DNA of 64,000 nt from JARBUG01 sp035628915 (GTDB lineage: Bacteria > Bacillota > Sulfobacillia > Symbiobacteriales > Symbiobacteriaceae). The notes under the pieces are model-generated. The model searched no databases, was not told the origin of the DNA, and was given only the letters and a program-made list of their open reading frames with translations. The stretch is from contig DASPIW010000012.1 in the NCBI GenBank assembly GCA_035628915.1, forward strand, positions 124,001 through 188,000. The letters are read 5' to 3'. Positions within the stretch are counted from its first letter, which is position 1, and every line of letters begins with the position of its first letter. Position numbers and translations under genes: made by a program. Below, piece after piece: positions 16,769 to 25,739 of the stretch.

Positions 16769-19567
16769 CTACCGAAACACCGAGATGATGGCCGGTTCCG
16801 GGTGGCGTTCGGCGTGAAGCACCCATTCCCCGCTGGCAAGTTTCTCCCTGACCTCCGGCCCCTGGCGCCGATCGTCCGGGTTCCGCACCACCGTCTTTCC
16901 GGTGGCCTTGACCATGTACACGTTCGCCTCACCAGCCCACCACGATGCCTTCTTGATGTCGTTATCGACAAACTGGAGGGCAAATTCCCGAGGCTCCTTG
17001 GGTGAGTAAGTCTCTGCAACCCATTTAGAGATGGCTTCCACATCCCCACCCATGTCCATGTAGTAAGTGGCCACATTCTTGCACCAACTGGCGTGGTTTG
17101 CGTAGAATCCCTGAGCGGGCTCGTGGTCGTCCATGGGATGGTACCAGTTGATGAACTGGATCACATTGCCGTAGCTCGGCCCCTGGGCACCCGGAGTACT
17201 AAGGCCGTGCTCACGAGCGAGTTTCGCAAACCCATTCTCCAGTGCGGTGCCATAGAAGGCAAACTTGCCACGCACATGGTCTACAGCCAGCTTCAGATCC
17301 TCGCTGAAATTGGCGTTATAGCCATTTTGGCCGTCTGCCGCCTTGTTGGAAGAACTGGTGTTCCAGCTACCATTGCCCTCCTGCGGAATTATCGCCAGGA
17401 TCAGTCGCGGGTCCACACCCTGCTTACGGCAGTAGTCCCACACGGCGTTCACTTTTTGCTGATTCCAGCCGAAGTCCTTGAGCGAAGCCGGGAGTTGGCT
17501 GATATCAGGAGCCTCGACGGGGACAGACTCCCAGAAGCCACCTGCAGTCGGCTGCTTTGCAGAGTCATTCTGGTTACCTGATGCGGTTCCCAGCCAATAA
17601 GTCGGCCGGTATATCTCGTACGGGTAGTTGCTGAGGTGTTTGGAACTTTCGCCGTATCCGGGCAGGCTCAGGGAGCCGTTCTTAAGGCTGGTGGCCCCTT
17701 TCGGGAAGGTGAAAGTTCCTTTCTTGGGTCCCCGTGATTCCTTCCACTCAGTTGTGTCACTGGAGTCGGTGATGCCCAGAGTCACCGTCCCGTCAGAGTT
17801 CTCCGTCCGGGAGATCACCATCATGATGTGCTCGCCGTCCCAGTCAAGCAAGTCGCCGGGCTGGACATCCTTCAGCTTGACAGGCGTAGCACCGGACACC
17901 AACTTCTGGTCAAGGTATGTCCCGCTGTGATCGCGAACGGTCTCCTCAGGATCGGGCCATCCCATGCGCTGGGAGACACGCTTCATAAGTTGCAGGACGT
18001 AACCGGAGCAGTCAATGCCCGGCGGCTGCTGTCCTTTGTGGCGAGTGATCCACCCGCCGTAGTCGGCTGCTGACATGTTGTTGCCTTGTCCGCCGAGTTC
18101 ATAGGGAATTGCGGGAGAGACCGAGAGATACTCGTCCACGGCCTCTTCAAGAGCCTGGCTGAGTGTCATTTGAGGGACCCTGGGTGTCTTGTCAGTTGCC
18201 GGCGATTCCCCATTACTCGCCACGAAACCCTTCCCCAGCCGCGCCCCCGCCGAAACACCAGGGACCAGGTTGGTTGCAAAACCGACGAGACTGTCAGCGA
18301 CCTTTTCAGCCAGAGCCTTCTCCGAAGAATCGCGGCTCCAAAGGGCGTCCCAGCGCCCGCCGAAGGCCGCCTTAGCCCCAGCTATCTCGTCCCACTTGCC
18401 TTGGTCAGCGGCAGCAAGCATGGCCAGAAGTTTGGCATACTCGCCGTCGTTGGCATCCTTCTTGACCTTCTCGGCTTGGTTATACAAGCCGTCGATGAGC
18501 GGCTGGTACTTGGCCTTCAGCACGGGAATATCCTCAACCTTGATTCCGTCGGCCTGGAGTGCCTGGATGTCCCGATCATACTCGGCCACCCGATCCACGT
18601 CCCGCCGCAGGATGGCCTGGTAACGTCCTTCGACGGCGGTCCAGTAAGCGGCGTAGGCATCGTTGAGCTTGGACATCTCTTCCCGCAGATCCGGCGGCAT
18701 CGGGCTGTCGAACACCCGCTCCAACACCAGGGGACTCCGGCCTTCCACAACCCCCTGCCACTGCTCATGGACGAGGTTGATGTGCTCCTCCCAAAGTACC
18801 CGGTAGGTGTTGGGTCCAACCATTACTTTGGGGTCGGGCGTGATGCCGTGCTTCCGCTGGAACTCCGCCACAGCAGCCTTCGTGAGCGGGCCGTAGTTCG
18901 GCTCCACTAGCCCGAAGAACGCCTGGAGCCAGGCCACCTCTGCCGGTTCAGGAACCCACTCGTCGCCCTTCTTCATGCTGTCAAGCGTCCGAGCCTCGAG
19001 CTGCGGCACGGGCGGACCTTGCGCAGGCTCCTCGACATGCGAGGGAACTAGGTCCTGCTTGGAGGTCCGGCGGCGGAAAATGAGCGAGGCCACGAGCACG
19101 CCGGCAAACAGGGCAAAGCCCGGGTAGAAGGGATCCGGCGCCGGCTGTTTGTTCGCGGGCACGGTCGGCTGCTTGCTCACCGAAAGGTCTGAGTTAGGCC
19201 CCACCGAGCCAGGCACTCCATACTCGGGGAGGCTAGAAGAACGCAGGGGTGATCCGCTCAGGCCATCTGTGGCGCCTTCGGGGCGGTTCACATCCGCCAC
19301 GCGGTTGGCGGGAACGGCCGGCCAGAGTCGGTACGGCCCTTCGACCTTCCTCTGCGTTACTGAAGTCTCGCGACATTCATCGGACTTGGTGCGGGAGTAG
19401 TGGAGATACTGCACAACCCACTCGCCCTGGAACTGACGTTCTTCACGGGTCTGCTCCCAGTCGCTATAAGTGTACTGGGGCGGTGTGGGGCAAGGGGGCG
19501 GCGCAGTGATGGCAGGCGGATTCGGCGGCAACGCCATCTGAAGCAGGAACACACTCCACAGAGGCAT
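16769..19567 (-). CDS. Membrane-anchored cell-wall hydrolase: peptidoglycan-binding, NlpC/P60 and lysozyme-like domains
   Basis: 932 residues, ATG behind AGGAGGG. The order is: a Pro-rich N terminus, a transmembrane segment (FYPGFALFAGVLVASLIF, about 145-163), a PG_binding_1-like domain (about 205-245: LQAFFGLVEPNYGPLTKAAVAEFQRKHGI) and a helical region (about 270-400). An NlpC/P60 endopeptidase follows, with Cys near 519 (GIDCSGYVLQL) and His near 577 (DGEHIMMVI). The C-terminal domain has LILAIIPQEGNGSW near 727, which resembles a lysozyme or transglycosylase catalytic Glu. Two cutting activities in one anchored protein suit local opening of the wall for the pilus encoded directly upstream. 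No prepilin-type or Sec signal is seen beyond the internal TM. Confidence 0.82.
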   Translation of the reverse strand: MPLWSVFLLQMALPPNPPAITAPPPCPTPPQYTYSDWEQTREERQFQGEWVVQYLHYSRTKSDECRETSVTQRKVEGPYRLWPAVPANRVADVNRPEGATDGLSGSPLRSSSLPEYGVPGSVGPNSDLSVSKQPTVPANKQPAPDPFYPGFALFAGVLVASLIFRRRTSKQDLVPSHVEEPAQGPPVPQLEARTLDSMKKGDEWVPEPAEVAWLQAFFGLVEPNYGPLTKAAVAEFQRKHGITPDPKVMVGPNTYRVLWEEHINLVHEQWQGVVEGRSPLVLERVFDSPMPPDLREEMSKLNDAYAAYWTAVEGRYQAILRRDVDRVAEYDRDIQALQADGIKVEDIPVLKAKYQPLIDGLYNQAEKVKKDANDGEYAKLLAMLAAADQGKWDEIAGAKAAFGGRWDALWSRDSSEKALAEKVADSLVGFATNLVPGVSAGARLGKGFVASNGESPATDKTPRVPQMTLSQALEEAVDEYLSVSPAIPYELGGQGNNMSAADYGGWITRHKGQQPPGIDCSGYVLQLMKRVSQRMGWPDPEETVRDHSGTYLDQKLVSGATPVKLKDVQPGDLLDWDGEHIMMVISRTENSDGTVTLGITDSSDTTEWKESRGPKKGTFTFPKGATSLKNGSLSLPGYGESSKHLSNYPYEIYRPTYWLGTASGNQNDSAKQPTAGGFWESVPVEAPDISQLPASLKDFGWNQQKVNAVWDYCRKQGVDPRLILAIIPQEGNGSWNTSSSNKAADGQNGYNANFSEDLKLAVDHVRGKFAFYGTALENGFAKLAREHGLSTPGAQGPSYGNVIQFINWYHPMDDHEPAQGFYANHASWCKNVATYYMDMGGDVEAISKWVAETYSPKEPREFALQFVDNDIKKASWWAGEANVYMVKATGKTVVRNPDDRRQGPEVREKLASGEWVLHAERHPEPAIISVFR

Positions 19568-19616
19568 CTTCGTTTACCCTCCTGAACGTGCAAACTTTTT
19601 CTATTCACCAAGACAT

Positions 19617-19635
19617 GATACCATTTTCTGGTATC
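19617..19635. repeat. Short palindrome after the pilus genes
   Basis: GATACCA and TGGTATC flank a 5-nt loop between the last pseudopilin gene and the hydrolase gene. There is no T tract, so it may be an mRNA-processing or partial termination hairpin. Confidence 0.35.
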
Positions 19636-19665
19636 TGTTGTCCATAATCTGTTTCCTGTATTCTG

Positions 19666-20073
19666 TCAGTTGTTCCGGCGCACAGCCGTGCTGTAGCTCT
19701 CCGCCGTGTGGTCGGTCCACCCGGCAATCCGCATGAAGAAGAAGGGGACCGTCAACTTCGTCCGCACGTGAACCCGGTTCGAGGGGCTGACTGTTACCTG
19801 CACGATTCGGGCATCCGGCAAATTCTGCGAGAGGTACTGCCTTGCCAGGCTCTCTGCCCTAGTGGCGTCGATGCGGACCTGGCCGTGCCATTTCCAGTAG
19901 TCACGGTCCCAAGCATCCGTCGCTGCCAGGGCGGCGGCATCGGAAGCGGCGTCAAGCATCTGCGAACGCAGAAGCAGGACGCCGCCATCCAGCACCAACC
20001 CCAAGAACACGAGGAGCAGGGGCGCCGTAACCACGAACCAGGCAGCAACCCAGCCATCTTGGCTCCGCCTCAT
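19666..20073 (-). CDS. TadE/TadG-like pseudopilin
   Basis: 135 residues with an N-terminal hydrophobic segment (FVVTAPLLLVFLGLVLDGGVLLL). A TadG-like stretch follows, RSQMLDAASDAAALAATDAW. The position where TadE-type prepilins carry G-x-x-x-x-E reads DGWVAAWF, so the usual Glu is replaced by Trp and prepilin processing may be altered or absent. It overlaps the preceding tadE gene by 4 nt. It is probably a minor pilus or assembly component in the membrane. Confidence 0.8.
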   Translation of the reverse strand: MRRSQDGWVAAWFVVTAPLLLVFLGLVLDGGVLLLRSQMLDAASDAAALAATDAWDRDYWKWHGQVRIDATRAESLARQYLSQNLPDARIVQVTVSPSNRVHVRTKLTVPFFFMRIAGWTDHTAESYSTAVRRNN

Positions 20074-20477
20074 GTGGTATCACGCTCGATTCGGTAGATG
20101 GATTCGTGCTCTACCTCCAGGCGATCCCCGAGCCAGGGCCGCAGAAAGGGCACGAACACGTCTGTGCGATAACGGACGGTGACATGGAGATCCGTTCCCA
20201 AGGGCTGGATCACCACATCGCGGTCAGTGCCGCGAAGCCCGGCGCTCAGCATCGACAGTGCGGCGTCCCGAGTGCGGCTGTATGCCTCGTCCCGAGAGGT
20301 GGCACTGTCACCGTATAGGACGGCGCCCAGCCGGGCCGCCCGGTTCGCTGACTGGACCACGATCATCCGCGCGAAGATCATGTGGCCGAATCCGATCGTG
20401 GCCATAAGGATCAGCAGCAACAGGGGGACTACGATCAGGAACTCGGCCACTGCCTGTCCGTCCTGGCGCCGTCGCAT
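20070..20477 (-). CDS. tadE: TadE-like pseudopilin
   Basis: 135 residues, N terminus MRRRQDGQAVAEFLIVVPLLLLILMATIGFG: a short basic leader, a prepilin cleavage site after Gly with Glu at +5 (G/QAVAE), then one transmembrane helix. This is the TadE pattern. The gene is flanked by the Flp pilin gene 2 nt upstream and another pseudopilin gene overlapping by 4 nt. Confidence 0.88.
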   Translation of the reverse strand: MRRRQDGQAVAEFLIVVPLLLLILMATIGFGHMIFARMIVVQSANRAARLGAVLYGDSATSRDEAYSRTRDAALSMLSAGLRGTDRDVVIQPLGTDLHVTVRYRTDVFVPFLRPWLGDRLEVEHESIYRIERDTT

Positions 20478-20479
20478 GG

Positions 20480-20659
20480 TTACCGCTGCTTCATCTGCGC
20501 CGTAAGCGCCGTGAATACGTTCTTCAGCTCGTCACGGAATGCGATGATGCCACCGATGGCAGCAACCAGCACGAGGGCGATGATCATGCCGTACTCGGAC
20601 AGGGCCTGCCCCTCCTGACGCCGGAGCCAGTTCTGGACCACCACGTAAGCCTTCAACAT
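20480..20659 (-). CDS. flp: Flp/Fap-type pilin subunit
   Basis: 59 residues from the ATG at 20659, behind GGGAGG; a start eight codons upstream lies within 3 nt of the tadC stop. The leader ends at the processing site RRQEG/QALSEYGMII, with the Glu-Tyr pair typical of Flp pilins. One hydrophobic helix and a short polar tail (FTALTAQMKQR) follow. This is the major structural subunit of the pilus. Its prepilin peptidase (TadV/CpaA) is not in the window. Confidence 0.93.
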   Translation of the reverse strand: MLKAYVVVQNWLRRQEGQALSEYGMIIALVLVAAIGGIIAFRDELKNVFTALTAQMKQR

Positions 20660-20679
20660 CTGGGTATCCTCCCTTTCGC

Positions 20680-21585
20680 TCACTTGAGCAGATAGTCGAT
20701 AACCTCCAGCACGGCCGGCCCCAGGAGAAAGATCATGAACCCGGGGAGTGCCAGCAGTGCAATGGGCAAGAACAGCTTGATGGAGGCGGTCTGGGCCATG
20801 GCCTCAGCCCGCCGCTTTCGCTTCTGCCACGCTTCCGCCGCCTGAGTACGCACGGTGCTCACCACGTGGCCGGAGCCCTTGGCAAAGGCCTGCATCAGAC
20901 CGGTGAGCGTGACGGTGAACTCAGAGACCTCCAGGCGCAAGGCGACCCGTTCCAGGGCTTCGGCCGGGGCCAGGCCCCTTTCGTACAGGTCTACCGCCTG
21001 GCGCAATTCGAAGGCCAGGGCGCCCTGCCGCTCTCGGGTGACCTCGGCGATGGCGGACATGAGGTTTAGCCCAGCCTCCAAAGCCACTGCCAACGCCGAC
21101 AGGAACGCCGGCAGCTCACGGCGGATCTGCTCCTGGCGCTTGCGAGCTTTGCCGCCCAGCCAAACGTCCGGGTACATAAAGCCCATGGCAGCCAGACCGG
21201 TCATGAACGCCGCCAGGTAAGGATCACGGCCCTTCAGGTACATCAGGAGGGCGTAGAAGCCGCAAGCCAGCGCTGCCGTCACCTTCATGGCGAGAATGTC
21301 ATCGTATGTATGGGTGGCGTCGAGCCGGGAGATGCGGAGTTGGCGCTCCATCTTCTCCCGGAGCCGCGTCGGGTATGCATGCCGCACCAGCGCCACGAGA
21401 GGGGAAAGTGGGAGCTTACGCACCCAGGGGGGCCTGGCAGTGGGTGCAGTACGGACGGGCGTGGCCCCTAGCCTGGCATAGAGCCGGGAGAGAGGCGTGG
21501 GGCGACCCGGCATCGGACCGGGGCCGAGGAGCAGCAGGACTGCGACCCCTGCCAACAGACCCAAGAAGGTCGGCAACATCGGCAT
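20680..21585 (-). CDS. tadC: Tad pilus inner-membrane platform protein TadC
   Basis: 301 residues, T2SSF fold: an N-terminal TM, a basic linker (RHAYPTRLREKMERQLRISRLD), two central TMs, then the F-domain helices (FELRQAVDLYERGLAPAEALERVALRLEVSEF) and a C-terminal TM. Paired with TadB it forms the platform above the TadA motor. The start overlaps the tadB stop by one base. Confidence 0.9.
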   Translation of the reverse strand: MPMLPTFLGLLAGVAVLLLLGPGPMPGRPTPLSRLYARLGATPVRTAPTARPPWVRKLPLSPLVALVRHAYPTRLREKMERQLRISRLDATHTYDDILAMKVTAALACGFYALLMYLKGRDPYLAAFMTGLAAMGFMYPDVWLGGKARKRQEQIRRELPAFLSALAVALEAGLNLMSAIAEVTRERQGALAFELRQAVDLYERGLAPAEALERVALRLEVSEFTVTLTGLMQAFAKGSGHVVSTVRTQAAEAWQKRKRRAEAMAQTASIKLFLPIALLALPGFMIFLLGPAVLEVIDYLLK

Positions 21586-22478
21586 TACACCTCGATCTCC
21601 ATCAGCCGGCGGCCGATGAGGTAGGCACCGACTAGACAGGCTGTGCCCACCACGAGCATGACCTGGCCGGCAAACCGTTCGTACAAGGGCGCGAGGTAGC
21701 CCGGCGCCGTGAAGCTCATGAGCGCCACCATCACAGGCGGGGCGAAGGTGATCATGTTGCCTTCCATCCGTTTGCCGGCGGTGAGGGTTTGGATTTGTTG
21801 GCGAACGCTGATTTTGTCTTCAATGATTTCGGCGATGCTGGCCATGACGGCGGCGGCGTTCCCGCCACGCACCCGGCAGAGCAGCACGGCACCGACAAAA
21901 TCGCTCACATCTTCCAGGGCAACCCGGTCACGGAGGCGGACCAGGGCTTCCTCAAGTGAAAAGCCCATTTGCAGATCACGGACGACCCGCTCCAGCTCGG
22001 TGAGCATCGGTTTGAGAGGCTGTCCCGCCAGCATCCGTTCCAGATCCTCCGTGCACCGCTCGACCGCCGTACGGAGCGAGGCGCCGGCCCGCAGCGATGC
22101 GGCCATGGCCTGGAGGGCGAGACCGAACTGGATGTTCAGGACTTCCCTGCGCTTCAGCCGCAGGGTGCGCTCCAGCAGTTTCGGGTAGAACGGGGAAGCC
22201 GGGGAGAGCAGCAGGCCGATCAGCCAGGAGTGGAAGAAGAACCCGCCCACACAGATCAGGACTACGGCTGCCAGGGCAGTGAGACCTAGCCGCTGCTTGC
22301 GGGTGAGTTGGCCGTCCTCCGCCCACCACCAGGGCTTTCGCTTGGCCGCCTTCTCGCCCCGTAGCTCGCCTAGCAGCTTGGCTAACCCTCCGGGCGCTTC
22401 GCCGTGCCGGTAGGTGACCAGAGCGGAGACCAGCAGGTAGACGGCGAGCCCCGAGGCGATAGAGATGAAGGTAATCAT
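21585..22478 (-). CDS. tadB: Tad pilus inner-membrane platform protein TadB
   Basis: 297 residues with a T2SSF domain: the helical bundle ALQAMAASLRAGASLRTAVE...PLKPMLTELERVVRDLQMGFSLEEALVRLRDR and the motif VRGGNAAAVMASIAEII are typical. There are TM helices at the N terminus, at about 90-120 and at the C terminus. The start overlaps the tadA end by 4 nt. Confidence 0.9.
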   Translation of the reverse strand: MITFISIASGLAVYLLVSALVTYRHGEAPGGLAKLLGELRGEKAAKRKPWWWAEDGQLTRKQRLGLTALAAVVLICVGGFFFHSWLIGLLLSPASPFYPKLLERTLRLKRREVLNIQFGLALQAMAASLRAGASLRTAVERCTEDLERMLAGQPLKPMLTELERVVRDLQMGFSLEEALVRLRDRVALEDVSDFVGAVLLCRVRGGNAAAVMASIAEIIEDKISVRQQIQTLTAGKRMEGNMITFAPPVMVALMSFTAPGYLAPLYERFAGQVMLVVGTACLVGAYLIGRRLMEIEV

Positions 22479-23815
22479 CCACTTCCCTCCCCAAGGCGGG
22501 GGACCGGCACGCCAGCCCGTTCATACTTGCCGGTGCGGGTCAACTCCCGACCGGTCCAAACCAGGGCGCCGGCCGCGGCCTCCCATCGGAAGATCTCGGC
22601 CAGGGCAACTTCGCCCCGCTCCAGCCCCAGGACTTCGCAGACCTGGACAACCCGGCGGCCCCCACCCGGGAGCCGGGCCAGGTGCACGATGACCTCGACG
22701 GCGCTGGCGATCTGCTGGCGGATGGCGGACACCGGTAGCTCCATGCCACTCATCAACACCATCGTCTCCAGGCGACTAATCAGGTCCTGGGCGGAGTTGG
22801 CGTGGGCGGTGGTAAGGGAGCCGTCATGTCCGGTGTTCATGGCCTGGAGCATGTCCAGGCATTCGCCGCCACGCACCTCGCCGACGACCACCCGGTCGGG
22901 ACGCATGCGGAGAGAAGTCCGCACGAGATCTCGGATGGTGATCTGCCCCTTCCCTTCGATGTTGGGCGGGCGGGATTCCATGCGGGCCAGGTTCTCCACC
23001 TGGGTCAGCTTCAGCTCGGCCGCGTCCTCCACCGTGACGATCCGCTCCTGGGCGGGGATCACCATACCCAGGGCGTTCAGGAAGGTCGTCTTGCCGCTGG
23101 CGGTGGCGCCCGAGACGATGATGTTAATGCGAGCCTTGACGAAAGTAGTCAGCAGGTCTTGCAGCTCGCTGGTCAGGGCACCCATCTCCACCAGTGCATC
23201 CAGCGAGTACGGGTTCTTGGGGAACTTGCGGATGGTGATCATCGGCCCATCCAGGGCGACGGGCGGCAGGACGATATTGACGCGGGAGCCGTCAGGTAGG
23301 CGGGCGTCCACGATGGGGTCGGACTCGTCCACCTTGCGATTGAGCGGCGCCACGATCTTTTCGATGACCGTGAGCATCTCGGCCTTATCGGCAAAGGTAA
23401 GCGGCTGCCCTTCCCGGTCTCGGGCCCGGCTGATCCGCCCCTTCTGCTCGATGAAGACCCGCTCCGGGCCGTTGACCATGATCTCAGTGACCGTCTCATC
23501 GTGCACGAACGGCGTCAGGATGCCGTAACCGAAGATGCCGGTCAGCACTTGGTTTTCGATCTCCGCTCGCTCGTGGGGGGCCAGAACGAGTAACGGGCTC
23601 CGACTCTCTTCTTCGGCGAGGTAATGCTGAATCAGAGTGCGGGCCGTCTCCCGGGCATCGGGTGACTGCGGGTCCAGTTCGGTTGCTTCCACCAAACGGC
23701 GGCGCACTTCCCGGCTGAGCCGGCGCAGCAGATCCCGGCGCTGGGCCTGAATGGGCGATGCGCCCGCCTCCTGCTGGCGTTCCTGGACGGAACGGATTAC
23801 CTGCTCCAGAGCCAC
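22475..23815 (-). CDS. tadA: Tad pilus assembly ATPase TadA/CpaF
   Basis: 446 residues, a GSPII_E secretion ATPase. Walker A GATASGKTT at about 236-244, Asp box and Walker B (RIVTVEDAAELKL, RPDRVVVGEVRGGE), and the His box DGSLTTAHANSAQDLISRLE are all intact. It powers pilin polymerisation and, in some systems, retraction. The GTG start follows AAGGAGG, and the first codons overlap the end of the CpaE-like gene by 19 nt. Confidence 0.95.
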   Translation of the reverse strand: MALEQVIRSVQERQQEAGASPIQAQRRDLLRRLSREVRRRLVEATELDPQSPDARETARTLIQHYLAEEESRSPLLVLAPHERAEIENQVLTGIFGYGILTPFVHDETVTEIMVNGPERVFIEQKGRISRARDREGQPLTFADKAEMLTVIEKIVAPLNRKVDESDPIVDARLPDGSRVNIVLPPVALDGPMITIRKFPKNPYSLDALVEMGALTSELQDLLTTFVKARINIIVSGATASGKTTFLNALGMVIPAQERIVTVEDAAELKLTQVENLARMESRPPNIEGKGQITIRDLVRTSLRMRPDRVVVGEVRGGECLDMLQAMNTGHDGSLTTAHANSAQDLISRLETMVLMSGMELPVSAIRQQIASAVEVIVHLARLPGGGRRVVQVCEVLGLERGEVALAEIFRWEAAAGALVWTGRELTRTGKYERAGVPVPRLGEGSG

Positions 23816-24576
23816 GAGCGCCTGACCTCCTTCTGAGCCGCCACCGGAATGAGATCGTTGGCCAATTGCCGGAGCGCCTTCACGCCGGGTCCGGACTTGC
23901 CAGCCAGGGGCGGCCCACCTTGTTCCGCTGCCGACTGTAGTTCCGCCGATTCAGGGATGGTTCCCAACACGGGCAAACCAATCACCTGCTGATACTCGGC
24001 CAAGCCGTACTTGCTGCCAGCCTTCACCCGGTTGAAAACCACCCCAAGTTGCTCCCGACCAACGTGAGCTGAGCGGAGCAGGTCGAGCAACTCAAGTGAC
24101 TGCCAACCTGCTATGACCCTGGGGCTGGCCGCCAGTACTACCCTGGTGGAGGTCAGAAGGGCGCCCAGAACACGCTCGGTCAGTTCGCAGCCGGTATCCA
24201 CCACCACGACCTGCGCCATGGCGGCAAGCTGCCGCAGCAGGGACTCGACTTCCCCTGCCTTGATCTGGTCCATCTTGGCGGGGCCGCTCGACAGGACGAG
24301 CTGGAGGTTCTCGCTGGCGCCCGGCGCCTCCACCAGCGCACCACGCATGCGGGCGCTGGATGCGCTGCCGGCGGCCAGTAGCCCTGATACTCCGCTGCTG
24401 ATGCCTCTCGGTAGGCGTAGCCAGGGAGCGATTGCGCCGTACTGAGACAGGTCAACGAGCACGGTCGAAAGCCCGTTCCCAGCAAAGAGGTAGGCGAGAT
24501 GGAGGGCGATCAGGGTCTTCCCGACCCCACCCGCCGGACCGTGGACAGTGATGATCTGCGGAGAGGCTTGCTGCAC
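23797..24576 (-). CDS. tadZ: CpaE/TadZ-like MinD-family ATPase
   Basis: 259 residues from the GTG at 24576, behind TTTGGAGG. A MinD/ParA-type deviant Walker A, GPAGGVGKT, lies near the N terminus. It continues with STVLVDLSQYG and a later VVVDTGCELTERVLGALLTSTRVVLAASP. The N-terminal receiver-like domain of larger CpaE proteins is absent. It probably localises the pilus machine to a site in the cell. It sits between the CpaB and TadA genes as expected. Confidence 0.87.
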   Translation of the reverse strand: MQQASPQIITVHGPAGGVGKTLIALHLAYLFAGNGLSTVLVDLSQYGAIAPWLRLPRGISSGVSGLLAAGSASSARMRGALVEAPGASENLQLVLSSGPAKMDQIKAGEVESLLRQLAAMAQVVVVDTGCELTERVLGALLTSTRVVLAASPRVIAGWQSLELLDLLRSAHVGREQLGVVFNRVKAGSKYGLAEYQQVIGLPVLGTIPESAELQSAAEQGGPPLAGKSGPGVKALRQLANDLIPVAAQKEVRRSWLWSR

Positions 24577-24592
24577 GGTCACCACCTCCAAA

Positions 24593-25378
24593 TCAAGGTT
24601 GCTTGGGCGCTGCGGGTTTGGGCGGCTCAGCCGGCTGGTTGACTGCCTTGACAGGACCCGCATCCGGCTGACCAGTGAACTTCAGTGGGCTGGTGACCCG
24701 CTGGGGCACTGGGGCGCCCGGGTCGGGCGGGTTCAGGACCAAGTCCACCACCCCGGTCCGCTTGGCCAGGGCGACGTCTACGGCCTGGTCCACCGTTAGC
24801 AGCAGCGTGACGATGACCTCTTTGTCCGGCTGGTCCTCCGGTGCACGCTCGATGTCCAGCACTTGAATCTGCTGCATGAGCAGGCTGGCGTAGACGCCGC
24901 CGGTGGAATCCGACTTGGAGGTGAAGACCAGGTCGACCTTGTCACCTGGGCGAATGTGCGACCCGAGCACCGCCTGCTGGTCCACTTTCAGCCCGATCGC
25001 TCGTGTATTGGGCGGTAGGAAGTCCGCCAGCGCACCCTCGCCAGGCTTGGCGCCCTCGTGTACCGCCCCGGGGTCGGTGAAATCTGCCGGGCGATTGCGA
25101 AGCACTTCCCCGGCCTCGATCCGCCGGCGGGCACTTCTGCCGACGACTTCTTCCATGGATGCGAAGGCGTTGTCGGCGAGTCGCTGCTTGTCGGTGCGGT
25201 TGACCTGCACCACGGTGAGCATGGCTGCTGTGATCTGCGTGCGGGCGGGAATCTCCTGGGCGGCCAGAACGACGGGCTCGGTCGCCTGCAGTGATCCCAG
25301 GTAGGACTTGACTCCGAACGCCGTGATGATGGCGACCAGGGCGGCCCAGAAGAGCCGAAGGCGCCACTTACCGATCAT
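24593..25378 (-). CDS. cpaB: CpaB/RcpC-like pilus assembly protein (SAF domain)
   Basis: 261 residues from the ATG at 25378. One N-terminal TM (LFWAALVAIITAFGVKSYLG) is followed by a SAF domain (EPVVLAAQEIPARTQITAAML) and an RcpC-type domain (IGLKVDQQAVLGSHIRPGDKVDLVFTSKS). A Pro-rich tail follows. In Gram-negatives this protein works with the secretin. No secretin is present, as in other Gram-positive Tad loci, so it may guide the pilus through the wall. It overlaps the upstream membrane gene by 11 nt. Confidence 0.88.
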   Translation of the reverse strand: MIGKWRLRLFWAALVAIITAFGVKSYLGSLQATEPVVLAAQEIPARTQITAAMLTVVQVNRTDKQRLADNAFASMEEVVGRSARRRIEAGEVLRNRPADFTDPGAVHEGAKPGEGALADFLPPNTRAIGLKVDQQAVLGSHIRPGDKVDLVFTSKSDSTGGVYASLLMQQIQVLDIERAPEDQPDKEVIVTLLLTVDQAVDVALAKRTGVVDLVLNPPDPGAPVPQRVTSPLKFTGQPDAGPVKAVNQPAEPPKPAAPKQP

Positions 25379-25739
25379 TCCCGGCGCCCTCCTCCCCTGC
25401 GAACCAGGTGGATACCGGCTTGGCCAGCCACCTGACATACGAATGCCCTGCGAGCCATGAGCCCACGACAGCGGCCAGCACCTGGGCTGTGAGGTGGATT
25501 ACCGGCTCCAGTCCGTAGGGATGGAGTGCAGAGAAGACTACATACCCGCCGGAAACCGCTGCTGAAAGAGCCAAGCCCAGCCCGATAAGCTGCGATGTCA
25601 TGTCTGCCCCGACGATGGCCGTGGGTGCTCCGGCCCGCCGCCGGCGCACGGCCGTTACAGCGACCTGCAGAACATGCGCGCCAAGCATCCCGAGAGCGAT
25701 CATCCCCACCAAGCTGTTCAGGAACTGGTATGCTCCCAA
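25368..25739 (-). CDS. Small membrane protein, first gene of the Tad operon
   Basis: About 123 residues from the TTG at 25739, which stands behind GGGAGGAGACGAC; an upstream in-frame start has no ribosome binding site. Three hydrophobic segments are visible (FLNSLVGMIALGMLGAHVLQVAV; LIGLGLALSAAVSGGYVVFSAL; VIHLTAQVLAAVVGSWLAG). There are basic residues (RRRR) after the first. I do not recognise a family; it is not TadV, because the prepilin peptidase Asp motifs are absent. Its position suggests a role in pilus assembly. Confidence 0.65.
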   Translation of the reverse strand: MGAYQFLNSLVGMIALGMLGAHVLQVAVTAVRRRRAGAPTAIVGADMTSQLIGLGLALSAAVSGGYVVFSALHPYGLEPVIHLTAQVLAAVVGSWLAGHSYVRWLAKPVSTWFAGEEGAGNDR

